A program made the translations under genes and the position numbers. 64,000 nt of DNA from contig NZ_CP092074.1 in the NCBI RefSeq assembly GCF_024138715.1, positions 62,001-126,000 on the forward strand, written 5' to 3'. The stretch comes from Emticicia sp. 21SJ11W-3 (GTDB lineage: Bacteria > Bacteroidota > Bacteroidia > Cytophagales > Spirosomataceae). A model generated the notes under the pieces. That model saw only the letters and a list, made by a program, of their open reading frames with translations. It did not search any database and was not told the DNA's origin. The first letter of the stretch is position 1; the number at the start of each line of letters is the position of its first letter. Below, piece by piece: positions 16,474 to 25,857 of this stretch.

Positions 16474-17604
16474 ATGATGAATTTCAGGAACCTGATACGC
16501 TGTTGCTCACTGCTTATGTTCGTAACATTCAGCAGTTATGCACAAAATAATGACTATTACCTGTTGGTAGGTACGTATACCAGCAAAGGAAGCGAGGGCT
16601 TGTATGTTTATAAATTTAATACCCGTACCGGAGATTTCGCCTCTGTAAGTGTAACCGGCGGAATTAAAAACCCGACTTTTCTGGATGTAGCACCCAATGA
16701 GAAATTTGTTTATGCCGTTGGCGAGACAGAAGACGGTTCGGTAAATGCCTACAGCTTTGATAATAAAACAGGGAAGCTGACCAAACTGAATACGCAGTCG
16801 GCAGGTGGTTCGGGGCCTTGCCATATATCGGTTGACAAAACCGGAAAATGGGCTTTGGTTGGTAATTATGGTGGCGGCAGCCTGAGCATATTGCCTATTG
16901 AAAAAGATGGGTCATTGGGTGCACCTACCCAAACCATTAAGCATGAGGGCAAGGGTGTAAATGCCAGCCGTCAGGAGAAGCCACATGTACATTCGGTAAA
17001 CATTGCCCCCAACAATACTGATATTTTTGTGGCAGATTTGGGCATTGATAAAATTGTGAGTTATCAGTTAGATGCCCAAACCGGACGCCTGAGTGCGGGC
17101 AATCCTCCGGCTACCAAAACGGCCGATGGCGCCGGGCCGCGGCATTTCAAGATTCATCCCAATGGTAATTGGGCGTATGTCATTCAGGAGCTGAATTCTA
17201 CTGTAACGGCCTATCACTACGGCAAAGGCGCTTTGGAGGAAATGCAGACCATATCTACCTTGCCACCTGAATTTAAAGGCCGGAATGCCTGCGCTGATAT
17301 TCATATTTCTGCCGATGGCAAGTTTCTGTATGGCTCCAATCGTTTTTATGACCATCTGGTTATTTACAGTATAGACCAGAAAACAGGAAAACTTACCTAT
17401 ATTACCAATCAGCCGGTGCAGGGTAAAACCCCTCGCAACTTTATGATTGACCCAACCGGCAAGTGGGTTTTAGTGGCTAATCAGGATAGCGACAACATTG
17501 TGCTGTTTAAAAGAGATGCCAAAACCGGCACACTAACACCAACAGGCAAAGAAGTGAAAGTGTCCATGCCTGTTTGTTTGAAGATGATAAAGGCAGCAAA
17601 GTAA
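16474..17604 (+). CDS. Exported lactonase-family beta-propeller protein
   Basis: 376 aa with a signal peptide (hydrophobic residues 8-20, then SSYAQNND). The mature part is the seven-bladed propeller of the lactonase family (PF10282, related to 6-phosphogluconolactonase Pgl of E. coli): GTYTSKGSEGLYVYKFN, VGNYGGGSLSILPI, HVHSVNIAPNN and GAGPRHFKIHPNG are typical blades. E. coli Pgl is cytoplasmic, whereas the signal peptide here argues for a periplasmic sugar lactone or another substrate. The start is the first of two adjacent ATGs. It converges on the TonB receptor gene. Confidence 0.85.
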   Translation: MMNFRNLIRCCSLLMFVTFSSYAQNNDYYLLVGTYTSKGSEGLYVYKFNTRTGDFASVSVTGGIKNPTFLDVAPNEKFVYAVGETEDGSVNAYSFDNKTGKLTKLNTQSAGGSGPCHISVDKTGKWALVGNYGGGSLSILPIEKDGSLGAPTQTIKHEGKGVNASRQEKPHVHSVNIAPNNTDIFVADLGIDKIVSYQLDAQTGRLSAGNPPATKTADGAGPRHFKIHPNGNWAYVIQELNSTVTAYHYGKGALEEMQTISTLPPEFKGRNACADIHISADGKFLYGSNRFYDHLVIYSIDQKTGKLTYITNQPVQGKTPRNFMIDPTGKWVLVANQDSDNIVLFKRDAKTGTLTPTGKEVKVSMPVCLKMIKAAK

Positions 17605-17612
17605 AATAAAAG

Positions 17613-17632
17613 AGGGCCGCTAACCGGCCCCC
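17613..17632. terminator. Hairpin between convergent genes
   Basis: GGGCCG and CGGCCC arms with a short loop, flanked by A-rich and CTTCATTT sequence, lie between the lactonase and TonB-receptor stop codons. Confidence 0.55.
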
Positions 17633-17637
17633 TTCAT

Positions 17638-19746
17638 TTAAAGAAATATCCTCACATTGCCACCTACCTGCCAGTTTCGGGTTGGGGCAGGGTTGAAGAA
17701 ACGATTACCAACAGGATTCAGGTCATTGCCCAGGCTGTATAACTTATCCAACAGGTTGTCGCCTGCTACAAAGATGTTGATAGCCAGCGGTTTAAATGTT
17801 TTCTGATACCCCAACCTTGCATTGAGCAACCAGTAGCTGTTGGCATAAACCGTATTGGCATCATTCACCGGCAGGCGGTCGGTAAAGTTAATGGTTGAGT
17901 TCAGATAAAAACCCGGCTGACTGACGATGTCAAGACCAGATACCCATACATGCCGCGGTACACCCGTCAGGCTTTTACCAGATAAATCAGTTTGTACCTG
18001 CTTATAGTTTTTAAACTGATAGTCTGCCAGTGTAAAGCTGCTAAAAAGCCTTAATTCCCGCACTGTTGTTGCTTCGGGTTTTTTTACAAGCCAGCCGTTC
18101 AGCAATACTTCCAGCCCGTTTTGCAGGGTGCCTCCGGCATTTACAAAGTATTCGGTTCCTGCTTCGTTCACACGTCTTACAATAGTATTCTGCAGGCGGA
18201 AAGAATACGCCGTTACATCAAACGACAATCGTTGATTCAACAGGTTTCCTCTGGTACCAATTTCATAATTAGTACCTCTTTCAGAGGCCAGCGTAGGCAC
18301 AAAGGTGGTGTTTCGGTATCCGGCAGTAAATTCACTTACTAACGGCGGAGAAAACCCGCTGCTGACACTGGCAAAAACAGCTATCTTATCTTTTATTTTT
18401 TTCAATAAAGCTATTCTGGGTAAAAAGGCAGCCGGCAGAAAATTATCAATTGGTTTGATGTTCGGCGCGTCTGAAACCCGGGTGAAGTTATACTTTACAC
18501 TGTTATAACTGGCACCGATTGTCAATATAATGTTTTGTGGTAGTTCTGTTTCCAGTTGTGTAAAGAGAAAATAACTCATGGCGCCCACGTTATCGTTGGT
18601 TTGCAGGGTATCAATATTGCCGCCTCTGTTACCAAAGTTACGAATCACCCAGTATGACTGCTGAAACTCTCCTCCGGCTGACAGGCGATTAGAAATTGTA
18701 CCTGTTCGAAACGCGTAGGTTGTGCGGGTTCGTCCGCCAAAAGTCTGTTCATTCCTGATTTCATAATTGGTAATAAATGGGTTCCGTAGTTCGGTGATAG
18801 TTCCGTATAAAGCTGTTACATTTGTCCAGTGTTCATTAAAGCGGTATTCCTGCGATACCCCCAGATTAAATACTTTCTGGTAAATACCTGCCTTTTGCTG
18901 AATTGGCCCCGGTATTGTTGGTGTAGGCTGGCGCGCCAGCCTGGGGTTCTGGTCCATCTGTGCCTGCGTTAGCCCGCCCGGCGTTTGATAATGCATATCA
19001 GAATACAGGGCCGATACATTAAACGTTCTGTGCGCAGACGCAAAGAAATTTGAACGCCAGCTGAGCACATCACGTACTGTGGCACTGTTCTGGCGGTAAC
19101 CGTCGGCCTGTGCATGGGCATAACTCAATACAGAGTTAATTTTCTCTGTAGCCAGATTCCATGAAATGGCCCGGTTCTGTAATCCAAAACTTCCCCAGCC
19201 AAAGGTAGTATTTATATAGCTGGTAGGTTTTTCTTTTGAGCTCTGTTGCGCCATTGCTTTATTACCACCCAGCAGTATCACTCCTCCTGTTCCGGCACCG
19301 TAAATGCTTCCAGCAGGGCCTTTAATTACCTCAATGTTTCCAACGGTGTTCATATCTATGGCATTCAGAAAAGTATTACCGTTACCATCAGTCAGCGGAA
19401 TATCATTCCAGTAAATCTTTACATTTCTAACACCAAAAGGAGAGCGGAGAGAACTACCCCGGATGGAAAGGCGATAACTGCCCGGAGAGCGCTCTTCCAT
19501 GCGCACACCCGGCAAGGTATTAAAAACAGGCACCAGGGTTGTGTTCTGGAATCTCTCAATATCTTTAATTGTCAGCACGCCTACCGAAGCGGCTGTCTCG
19601 GTGAGCTTTCTTTCGGTTTCAAAGCCTCTTACTACCACTTCGTTCAACTGTTGCGTGGCAATAGTGGTGTCTGTTTCCTGTGCCTGCGCAAACAATGAAA
19701 AACCAGTAAAAAATGTAACAAGAATAGTAAAGTGTTTCAATTGCAT
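17638..19746 (-). CDS. TonB-dependent outer-membrane receptor
   Basis: 702 aa. It takes up a large ligand across the outer membrane using TonB energy. A signal peptide (MQLKHFTILVTFFTGFSLFAQ) is followed by a TonB-box-like segment LNEVVVRGFE and a plug domain with RLSIRGSSLRSPFGVRNVKIYWNDIP and IEVIKGPAGSIYGAGTGGVI, then a 22-strand-type barrel ending in QVGGNVRIFL. No SusD partner or carboxypeptidase-like domain is present, so it is more like siderophore/metal or cofactor receptors than a polysaccharide SusC. I start at the ATG at 19746; the in-frame TTG at 19797 would overlap the comEC stop. It is probably co-transcribed with comEC. Confidence 0.92.
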   Translation of the reverse strand: MQLKHFTILVTFFTGFSLFAQAQETDTTIATQQLNEVVVRGFETERKLTETAASVGVLTIKDIERFQNTTLVPVFNTLPGVRMEERSPGSYRLSIRGSSLRSPFGVRNVKIYWNDIPLTDGNGNTFLNAIDMNTVGNIEVIKGPAGSIYGAGTGGVILLGGNKAMAQQSSKEKPTSYINTTFGWGSFGLQNRAISWNLATEKINSVLSYAHAQADGYRQNSATVRDVLSWRSNFFASAHRTFNVSALYSDMHYQTPGGLTQAQMDQNPRLARQPTPTIPGPIQQKAGIYQKVFNLGVSQEYRFNEHWTNVTALYGTITELRNPFITNYEIRNEQTFGGRTRTTYAFRTGTISNRLSAGGEFQQSYWVIRNFGNRGGNIDTLQTNDNVGAMSYFLFTQLETELPQNIILTIGASYNSVKYNFTRVSDAPNIKPIDNFLPAAFLPRIALLKKIKDKIAVFASVSSGFSPPLVSEFTAGYRNTTFVPTLASERGTNYEIGTRGNLLNQRLSFDVTAYSFRLQNTIVRRVNEAGTEYFVNAGGTLQNGLEVLLNGWLVKKPEATTVRELRLFSSFTLADYQFKNYKQVQTDLSGKSLTGVPRHVWVSGLDIVSQPGFYLNSTINFTDRLPVNDANTVYANSYWLLNARLGYQKTFKPLAINIFVAGDNLLDKLYSLGNDLNPVGNRFFNPAPTRNWQVGGNVRIFL

Positions 19747-19793
19747 AAAGATTTTAGATAGCTGCTGATTTTTTTGTAAAGTTGAATTTTGGC

Positions 19794-21848
19794 TCAATTT
19801 GGCCTGACAGAGTAGGCTCCTGTCTGATTTAACACAACCAGAGGCAAGCCCATATTACCGGCCTGTTTCTTCAGATTTTCGACCAGATAGGGCTTATAAG
19901 AGCCATCAACAATTATCAAGTCCGGCTTTAAACTTTCAAAAGCCCTCAGGTCTCTGATGGCATTGTTTGAAAGCAGTACATAATTGGTTCGGCCTATGAG
20001 ATTGCCCTTGAAAGGCTTTTGTAACCAAAGTATTTTTCTACCGTCAAACTCAAAAACTGTCATACCCTGATGGTTGGTATAAGACGCCACGTCCAAAAGA
20101 TTCTGGTTTGATACGCCCATTCTGTCGTAATAATTCTTCAAATTAAAATTATAAATCTTCTTATCGTGTATAACACCCGAGTCACCCATAAAGGTTGCAG
20201 ACTTCCCTTCTATTAAACTTACCCCTGCATGGTTATTGATAGCATGGAACGTCAGTTCCTTTTGACTACTCTGTTTGTAATCTTCATATACATTTGCTAA
20301 AGCCAATATACTAAATAGCCCTGTAGCTATGCGTAGATACTTCAATTCTGAATATCGGAAGAAAGCAATGCTTAAGCCCAAAATAGCATACCATGCCAGT
20401 AATTCTGGCATAGATATAGAAAAGCCTTTAAGGGTTGACAGGGGCAGTTTCTGAAAAGCAAAAACAGACTCATTCAATAAAAGGCATGAGTATTTTAAGA
20501 TAAAAGCCAAAACATGAGAAAGTATGGGAACGCTGGCAAAAAACAATAAGAATAGCCCCGCCGGAAGAATACTGAAAGAAAAAAAGGCAACGACGGGGTT
20601 GGCTATAAGAAAATAAGCCGGAAACTGGTGAAAATAGTAAATGCTAAGTGGGGTGGTAAACAATTGAGCAGCAAAGCAAATGACTGTTCCTTCCCATATT
20701 ATCCGAATGAGGGGGTTCGTTGGGTTAACCAATTCATTCAGATATGAATAAAGATATACAATGCCGACAATAGCCAGATAAGACAACTGAAAGCCGATGT
20801 CGGCCAACCAGTAGGGGTTCCAGGCCAGTAAAACCAAAGCAGAAACCGCCAGTATATTATAAATATTGTGCGACCGGTTTAAAGTGGTACCTACAAGCAG
20901 AAAAGAAAAAGTAACGGTTGCCCTTAGTACTGTTGATGACAAGCCTGTAAAAAGAGCGTAGGTCCACAAGATACTTAGTGTAATGAGCAGGAAAATCCAG
21001 GGCCCGTGTTTGCCTTTTTTCTTTAGCCAGCCCAAAGCTATTCCAATAATCCAGAACAAAATCCCCACATGCATTCCTGAAACAGACAACACATGAATGG
21101 CTCCAGATGCAGAATAGGCGCTCAGTAAATCGTCATCAATATCGTCTCTTATACCCACAATCATTGCGTTGGCAATGGCATATTCACGGGGTGTTTGTAC
21201 CCATGTCTTAAAAACGCTATCGGCATATAAATTGGCCTGAAACGCAGTTTTAAGTAAAGCAGAAGGCGGCTTGTTGCCTAGCAGAAGATAGTCTTTGTTT
21301 TTTAAGAAGTGCGAGGCATAGATTCCTTTATTGGCCAGATATTGTTTATAATTAAACTCCTCAGGATTTTTCGGCAACTCCACCTCTTTCGGTGTGCCTT
21401 TAATCAGCAATACATCTCCATAGGTGGGTTTAAAAGAATCATCCTTACTAAAGTATAAAATTACTTTTCCGGTGGTGTTTTTCCACTTGCTACCCGCTTG
21501 CGCTGCCTCAATTTTTGCCTCTGCTTTAAAGGTTCTGGGTTTTGTTTCAGCATTGGAAATAATAACCGCCTGATAATATTGAATGCCCCCCAGATTTTTA
21601 AAATGCGCTGGATTATTAATAGCGGTTGACCGGTAAGTTATTATCCAGCCAGAGAAAAAGAATAATAAACATGCCAGAGTGCCTCTTACAAAAGCCTGTT
21701 TGCCATAAACAGAGGCCAAAAGGCCTAGCACCAGGCTAATGAATGTTAAATAAAAAGTTGTGTGGAAATAGTGGGTTTGTAAATACGCAAGTATTCCTGT
21801 AATAAAAAACAGTAAGTACCTAATGACAGGAAATGCGTTAAATTTCAT
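19794..21848 (-). CDS. comEC: ComEC/Rec2-family competence protein
   Basis: 684 aa polytopic membrane protein, the channel for single-stranded DNA in natural transformation. The competence-domain signature HVLSVSGMHVGILF is at about residue 245, followed by LFTGLSSTVLRATVTFSFLL and many membrane helices; an N-terminal OB-like DUF4131 region is at about 40-190. The C-terminal 130 residues are where a metallo-beta-lactamase-like domain would be, but I see no HxHxDH motif, so that part seems degenerate, as in many Bacteroidota homologues. Its start overlaps the esterase stop by 4 bp (ATGA). Confidence 0.9.
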   Translation of the reverse strand: MKFNAFPVIRYLLFFITGILAYLQTHYFHTTFYLTFISLVLGLLASVYGKQAFVRGTLACLLFFFSGWIITYRSTAINNPAHFKNLGGIQYYQAVIISNAETKPRTFKAEAKIEAAQAGSKWKNTTGKVILYFSKDDSFKPTYGDVLLIKGTPKEVELPKNPEEFNYKQYLANKGIYASHFLKNKDYLLLGNKPPSALLKTAFQANLYADSVFKTWVQTPREYAIANAMIVGIRDDIDDDLLSAYSASGAIHVLSVSGMHVGILFWIIGIALGWLKKKGKHGPWIFLLITLSILWTYALFTGLSSTVLRATVTFSFLLVGTTLNRSHNIYNILAVSALVLLAWNPYWLADIGFQLSYLAIVGIVYLYSYLNELVNPTNPLIRIIWEGTVICFAAQLFTTPLSIYYFHQFPAYFLIANPVVAFFSFSILPAGLFLLFFASVPILSHVLAFILKYSCLLLNESVFAFQKLPLSTLKGFSISMPELLAWYAILGLSIAFFRYSELKYLRIATGLFSILALANVYEDYKQSSQKELTFHAINNHAGVSLIEGKSATFMGDSGVIHDKKIYNFNLKNYYDRMGVSNQNLLDVASYTNHQGMTVFEFDGRKILWLQKPFKGNLIGRTNYVLLSNNAIRDLRAFESLKPDLIIVDGSYKPYLVENLKKQAGNMGLPLVVLNQTGAYSVRPN

Positions 21849-23140
21849 TTTTTAGCCAATAATTGATCTAATAACCAGTTCATTACCGCTTCATTTTCTT
21901 CCGGGAAAGTCCAGTGGCCTGTTTCTTGATAGAGCTTCAATGTTTTTGGCGAATTAATCACATTATAAACCGCCCACATAGAAGTTGGCGGACAGGTTTC
22001 GTCATTAAAGCCCATTGAGTAGAAGCAAGGTACTTTCAGTTGTTTGGCAAAGTTTACCACATCATAATAGGCTGCTGTTTTTATCTTGGCATCGGTATGG
22101 TTATGCGCATTGCTTTTATCAAAAATATGTGGCCAGCCACCGGCACGCCCTTTCAGGTAACCTGCCATATCAGACAAAGCAGGGTAAATAGGTGCCGACC
22201 ATTTCACGCGGGGGTCCAGGGCTGCCGTAACAATAGACAAGGCCCCACCCTGGCTTCCGCCTGTCACTGCCAGATTTGTTCCGTCATATTGCGGCAGGCT
22301 CACCAGAAAATCGTTGGCACGCACACAGCCCAGATACACACGTTTAAAATAATACAAGTCGCGGTTATCAAGGTTATAAGTCCAGTAGGCATTCAAAGGC
22401 CCTGCTCCTAAGTTGGCATATACAGAAGGCTCCATAGTAACCGGAATGCCGTGGATACCTATTTCAAGGGTAATAATGCCTTTCTCGGCAGTTTTTACAT
22501 CTCCGCCATAAGGTCTTACGCCTGCGCCCGGTACTCTCAATAAGGCCGGATATTTCCCTTCTTTTTTGGGTACGCACAAGATGCCATACAGACGTACTGT
22601 ACCGTATTCACGGTAGTTTTGCAGGTTTACATGGTAAACATTAACGGTCTCGGTGCAACGTTCGGGGAGCAGCGTCATCTGCGCATCCATAGGCACTTTG
22701 GCCAGGTCTGCTTTGGCTTTGTTCCAGAACTGCACGAAGTCGGTTGGTAATTCTACAGCTGGTTGAATCTTCTCTGGTTCAAAGGCAGCAGTAGCCAGGT
22801 TGCGGTATTCTTTACCGTCTACCTTGGCAATAATAGTGCATCTTAAAAACCCGGCTGTGGTCATGGTACCGCCATCCAGTTTGATAACCCCGTCTTTCAG
22901 AATAATGCTGTCTTTTTTGTTTTCAAACTTCTCGGGGCCTATCTGATACACAATCTTTACATTTTTAAGCGGGTTACCATACTTTAGCACCATAACAGAG
23001 AACTTAACCGGTTCGCCCGGTTTGTAAGTCCAGTCTTCATGTTCGGGGGCTACAATTACTTTAATGAGCCGTTCGGCAGGCTGTGCAAAAGCCAGACCCG
23101 TGATAAGGAACAGGCCAAGCATAACAAAAATTTTCTTCAT
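21845..23140 (-). CDS. Exported acetyl xylan esterase-family hydrolase
   Basis: 431 aa with signal peptide MKKIFVMLGLFLITGLAFAQ. Residues 25-125 form a beta-rich N-terminal domain, and the rest is an alpha/beta hydrolase of the AXE1/cephalosporin-C deacetylase type. The nucleophile Ser is in TGGSQGGAL, the acid in NDETCPPT and the His in ETGHWTFP. It probably removes acetyl groups from plant polysaccharides or sugars in the periplasm. It is 26 bp after the SGNH hydrolase gene and overlaps comEC by 4 bp, so an SGNH-AXE1-comEC transcript is likely. Confidence 0.9.
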   Translation of the reverse strand: MKKIFVMLGLFLITGLAFAQPAERLIKVIVAPEHEDWTYKPGEPVKFSVMVLKYGNPLKNVKIVYQIGPEKFENKKDSIILKDGVIKLDGGTMTTAGFLRCTIIAKVDGKEYRNLATAAFEPEKIQPAVELPTDFVQFWNKAKADLAKVPMDAQMTLLPERCTETVNVYHVNLQNYREYGTVRLYGILCVPKKEGKYPALLRVPGAGVRPYGGDVKTAEKGIITLEIGIHGIPVTMEPSVYANLGAGPLNAYWTYNLDNRDLYYFKRVYLGCVRANDFLVSLPQYDGTNLAVTGGSQGGALSIVTAALDPRVKWSAPIYPALSDMAGYLKGRAGGWPHIFDKSNAHNHTDAKIKTAAYYDVVNFAKQLKVPCFYSMGFNDETCPPTSMWAVYNVINSPKTLKLYQETGHWTFPEENEAVMNWLLDQLLAKK

Positions 23141-23165
23141 GTTGAATAGAGGTTGATAATACCGG

Positions 23166-23885
23166 TTATTTATAGTTTTTCAATAAGATGGGTCTTACTA
23201 CCGATGTCCATTGCGCATAACCTTTCGGTGTCATGTGCAGGCTGTCTTTAATAAAATATTCACCATTAACTTTTCCGTTCGGGGCATACATTACGGGTCT
23301 GATATCAACAAAACTAAAGTTTTTGTGTTTATCTATGTAGGCTCTGATGAGCGCGTCGGCCGTAGTGGTAAGATTCCATTTGTCTTTTCTTGATATAGAG
23401 GGCTTCATCGAAATGTAATACACTTTAGTTTTTGGCAGCTTGTTCTGTATCAGGGTGGCCAGTTCGGCAAAGGCATCAAATAACTGCTCGGGCGTTTTCT
23501 CCTTACCCGAAAACAAATCGTTTTCGCAATACAGCACTATTATTTTGGGCTTATATGGTACCAGCATCCGGTTGGCATAATAAGTCATTTCAGGGAAGGT
23601 AGAACCACCAAAACCGTGGTTAATAACGGGCAGTGGTGCAAAGTCTTCTTTCAGGGTTTTCCAGAGGCGTATGCTAGAGCTGCCGTAGAATACAATTTGC
23701 CCCTGCAGCTTGTGCAGCCCTATGGCAGCATCGGCTTTTTCAAAAGCCTGTATCTCTTTTTCGGAGCGATTTACCTCATAGTTGAGGGTGAATTTTTCGC
23801 CCACGGCCTGGTGGGTAAGCGTTTTATGGCAGGCAATAGAAAGGACAATCAGCGCAATAGTTAATAGTAAGGGTTTTATCTTCAT
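23166..23885 (-). CDS. SGNH/GDSL-family lipoprotein hydrolase
   Basis: 239 aa with a signal ending at a lipobox-like SIAC (Cys19). All four SGNH blocks are visible: Ser in FYGSSSIRLW, Gly in NHGFGGSTFPEM, Asn in LYCENDLFSG, and Asp-His in DSLHMTPKGY. Such enzymes are acyl or acetyl esterases; beside the AXE1 enzyme a role in deacetylating carbohydrates is plausible. A -7-like TACTTTCG lies at about 23905-23912 on the minus strand. Divergent from the M3 peptidase. Confidence 0.88.
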   Translation of the reverse strand: MKIKPLLLTIALIVLSIACHKTLTHQAVGEKFTLNYEVNRSEKEIQAFEKADAAIGLHKLQGQIVFYGSSSIRLWKTLKEDFAPLPVINHGFGGSTFPEMTYYANRMLVPYKPKIIVLYCENDLFSGKEKTPEQLFDAFAELATLIQNKLPKTKVYYISMKPSISRKDKWNLTTTADALIRAYIDKHKNFSFVDIRPVMYAPNGKVNGEYFIKDSLHMTPKGYAQWTSVVRPILLKNYK

Positions 23886-24033
23886 AGTTTCATAGATTAT
23901 TTTACGAAAGTATCGAAAAATGAAAAACCTATTGATAAAAATCTGAAAAATTAGGCGAAATGACCGATAGCATAGACGTCTGAATCTTTGCCAACAGTTT
24001 TTGTTATTTATAGTAGTTTGTCGGTCATTCGTT

Positions 24034-24041
24034 TATCTTTG
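24034..24041 (+). promoter_or_regulatory. -7 element of M3 peptidase gene
   Basis: TATCTTTG is an exact TAnnTTTG match. With a start of transcription near 24048, the ATG at 24072 leaves a normal short leader, while the ATG at 24054 would be almost leaderless. Confidence 0.6.
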
Positions 24042-24071
24042 TGACGTTCAAAAATGATAGGAAAACAGTAT

Positions 24072-25793
24072 ATGGAAGAAATAGTAATCCCTCAGCGGAA
24101 AGCCCGCAAATTTATTGGAGAAGCGTTTTCGTTAACCTCATGGGCAGAAGTGCAGCCCCTGTATGAAAATCTGGTTAACCGTAATATTGAAAGTGTGCAG
24201 GACTTACGCCAGTGGTTTATTGACCGCAGCGAGCTGGAGTCATACCTGTCTGAAAACATGGCCTGGCGGTATATAAAAATGACCTGTGATACTGCCAGCG
24301 AAGACAACCAGAAAAACTACCAGTTTTTTGTGGAAGAAATCCAGCCGCAGCTATCGTCTTATAACGACCAGCTGAATAAAAAAGCACTGGAAAGCCCATA
24401 CCTGAACGCATTGGAAGACAAAGGCTTTGATATTACCATTCGGGGAATGAAAAAGGCAGTAGAGATTTTTCGTGAAGACAATATACCGCTTGAAACCCTT
24501 GTTCAAACCAAACAGGCTGAGTATCAGTCTATTGTTGGCGCCATGACGGTAACCATTAACGGACAGTTAATGACACTGCCCAAAGCCGGAGACTTGTTAC
24601 AGTCGCCCGACAGAGCGGTTCGGGAAGATGCCTGGACTAAAATATCGGAGAGACGTTACCAGGACCATGAGCAACTGGACAGCCTTTTTAACGAGCTGAG
24701 AGACCTGCGCCATCAGATTGCCACCAATGCAGGCTTTGCCAATTTTCGCGACTATATGTTTGCCGCTATGGGGCGTTTTGATTATACCCCGAAAGACTGT
24801 TTTAATTTTCATGAGGCGGTGGCCGAAACTGTAGTGCCTTTGGTTAATAAAATGGCCAAAGAAAGAAAAGAAAAGCTAAAGGTAGATGAACTACGCCCCT
24901 GGGACCTGAAAGTAGATACCGATGGCAAACCGGCCTTAAAGCCTTTCACAGACGGAGAAAATCTGCTTGATAAGACCATTCAATGTTTTAATGAGATAGA
25001 TGCCCGGCTGGCCAATTATATCCGTATTATGCGCACCATGAGGCATTTTGATGTGGAGTCTCGTGTAGGTAAAGCGCCGGGGGGGTATAATTATCCGCTT
25101 GAAGAAATAGGTGTGCCTTTTATTTTTATGAATGCTACCTCAAGCCTGCGAGACGTAGTAACTATGGTGCATGAGGGTGGCCACGCCATTCACTCTTTTG
25201 AAATCAGAGACTTACCACTCAACACTTTCCGCAGCACACCGTCAGAAGTGGCCGAACTGGCCTCAATGTCTATGGAGTTAATCTCAATGGAGCACTGGGG
25301 TGCCTTTTTTGAGAATGAGGATGACCTGAAACGCGCCAAAGTAGAGCATCTGGAAGATATTCTGGAAGTACTGCCCTGGATAGCCACCATCGATAAATTT
25401 CAGCACTGGATTTACGAGAATCCAACGCATAGCATTGAAGAACGTCAGGAGGCATGGTTGAAGATATATGAGTTGTTTTCAGATTCGGTTACGAACTGGA
25501 AAGGCTTTGAGCGTTTCAAGAAATATGTATGGCAAAGACAGCTTCACGTATTTGAGGTGCCTTTCTATTATATTGAATACGGAATGGCTCAACTGGGGGC
25601 AATCAGCGTATGGCGCAATTATAAGCACGATAACGCAAAAGGATTAGAGGGCTACCTGAACGCACTTCGTTTAGGATACACCGCACCAATAGGCAAAATT
25701 TATGAGGCAGCCAATGTAAAATTTGACTTCTCGAAAGAATACATTGCCGAACTGATGGCATTTGTAGAGGCCGAACTTGAACAATTGAGATAA
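24072..25793 (+). CDS. M3-family oligoendopeptidase
   Basis: 573 aa cytoplasmic zinc metallopeptidase that cuts short peptides (PepF/thimet-like). The zinc site HEGGH in TMVHEGGHAIHSFE is at about residues 367-371, with the downstream Glu ligand in SEVAELASMSMELI. The helical N-terminal half (MEEIVIPQRKARKF onward) is typical of the family. The start is taken at 24072 on the promoter position and because homologues begin close to the IPQRKARKF block; 24054 would add six residues. It has its own promoter and converges on hemA across a terminator. Confidence 0.92.
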   Translation: MEEIVIPQRKARKFIGEAFSLTSWAEVQPLYENLVNRNIESVQDLRQWFIDRSELESYLSENMAWRYIKMTCDTASEDNQKNYQFFVEEIQPQLSSYNDQLNKKALESPYLNALEDKGFDITIRGMKKAVEIFREDNIPLETLVQTKQAEYQSIVGAMTVTINGQLMTLPKAGDLLQSPDRAVREDAWTKISERRYQDHEQLDSLFNELRDLRHQIATNAGFANFRDYMFAAMGRFDYTPKDCFNFHEAVAETVVPLVNKMAKERKEKLKVDELRPWDLKVDTDGKPALKPFTDGENLLDKTIQCFNEIDARLANYIRIMRTMRHFDVESRVGKAPGGYNYPLEEIGVPFIFMNATSSLRDVVTMVHEGGHAIHSFEIRDLPLNTFRSTPSEVAELASMSMELISMEHWGAFFENEDDLKRAKVEHLEDILEVLPWIATIDKFQHWIYENPTHSIEERQEAWLKIYELFSDSVTNWKGFERFKKYVWQRQLHVFEVPFYYIEYGMAQLGAISVWRNYKHDNAKGLEGYLNALRLGYTAPIGKIYEAANVKFDFSKEYIAELMAFVEAELEQLR

Positions 25794-25803
25794 CTATTAT
25801 ACA

Positions 25804-25835
25804 AAAAGAAAGCCGACTGCAAAGTCGGCTTCTTC
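25804..25835. terminator. Terminator between M3 peptidase and hemA
   Basis: AAGCCGACT (25810-25818) and AGTCGGCTT (25823-25831) form a 9-bp stem with a GCAA loop; A-rich and T-rich flanks make it usable in both directions. Confidence 0.8.
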
Positions 25836-25857
25836 ATTATAAGGTATACAAGGATTA

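Noticed and set aside
19794-21848. Active nuclease/lactamase-like domain at the ComEC C-terminus
   Set aside because: No HxHxDH metal motif is visible in the last 130 residues.
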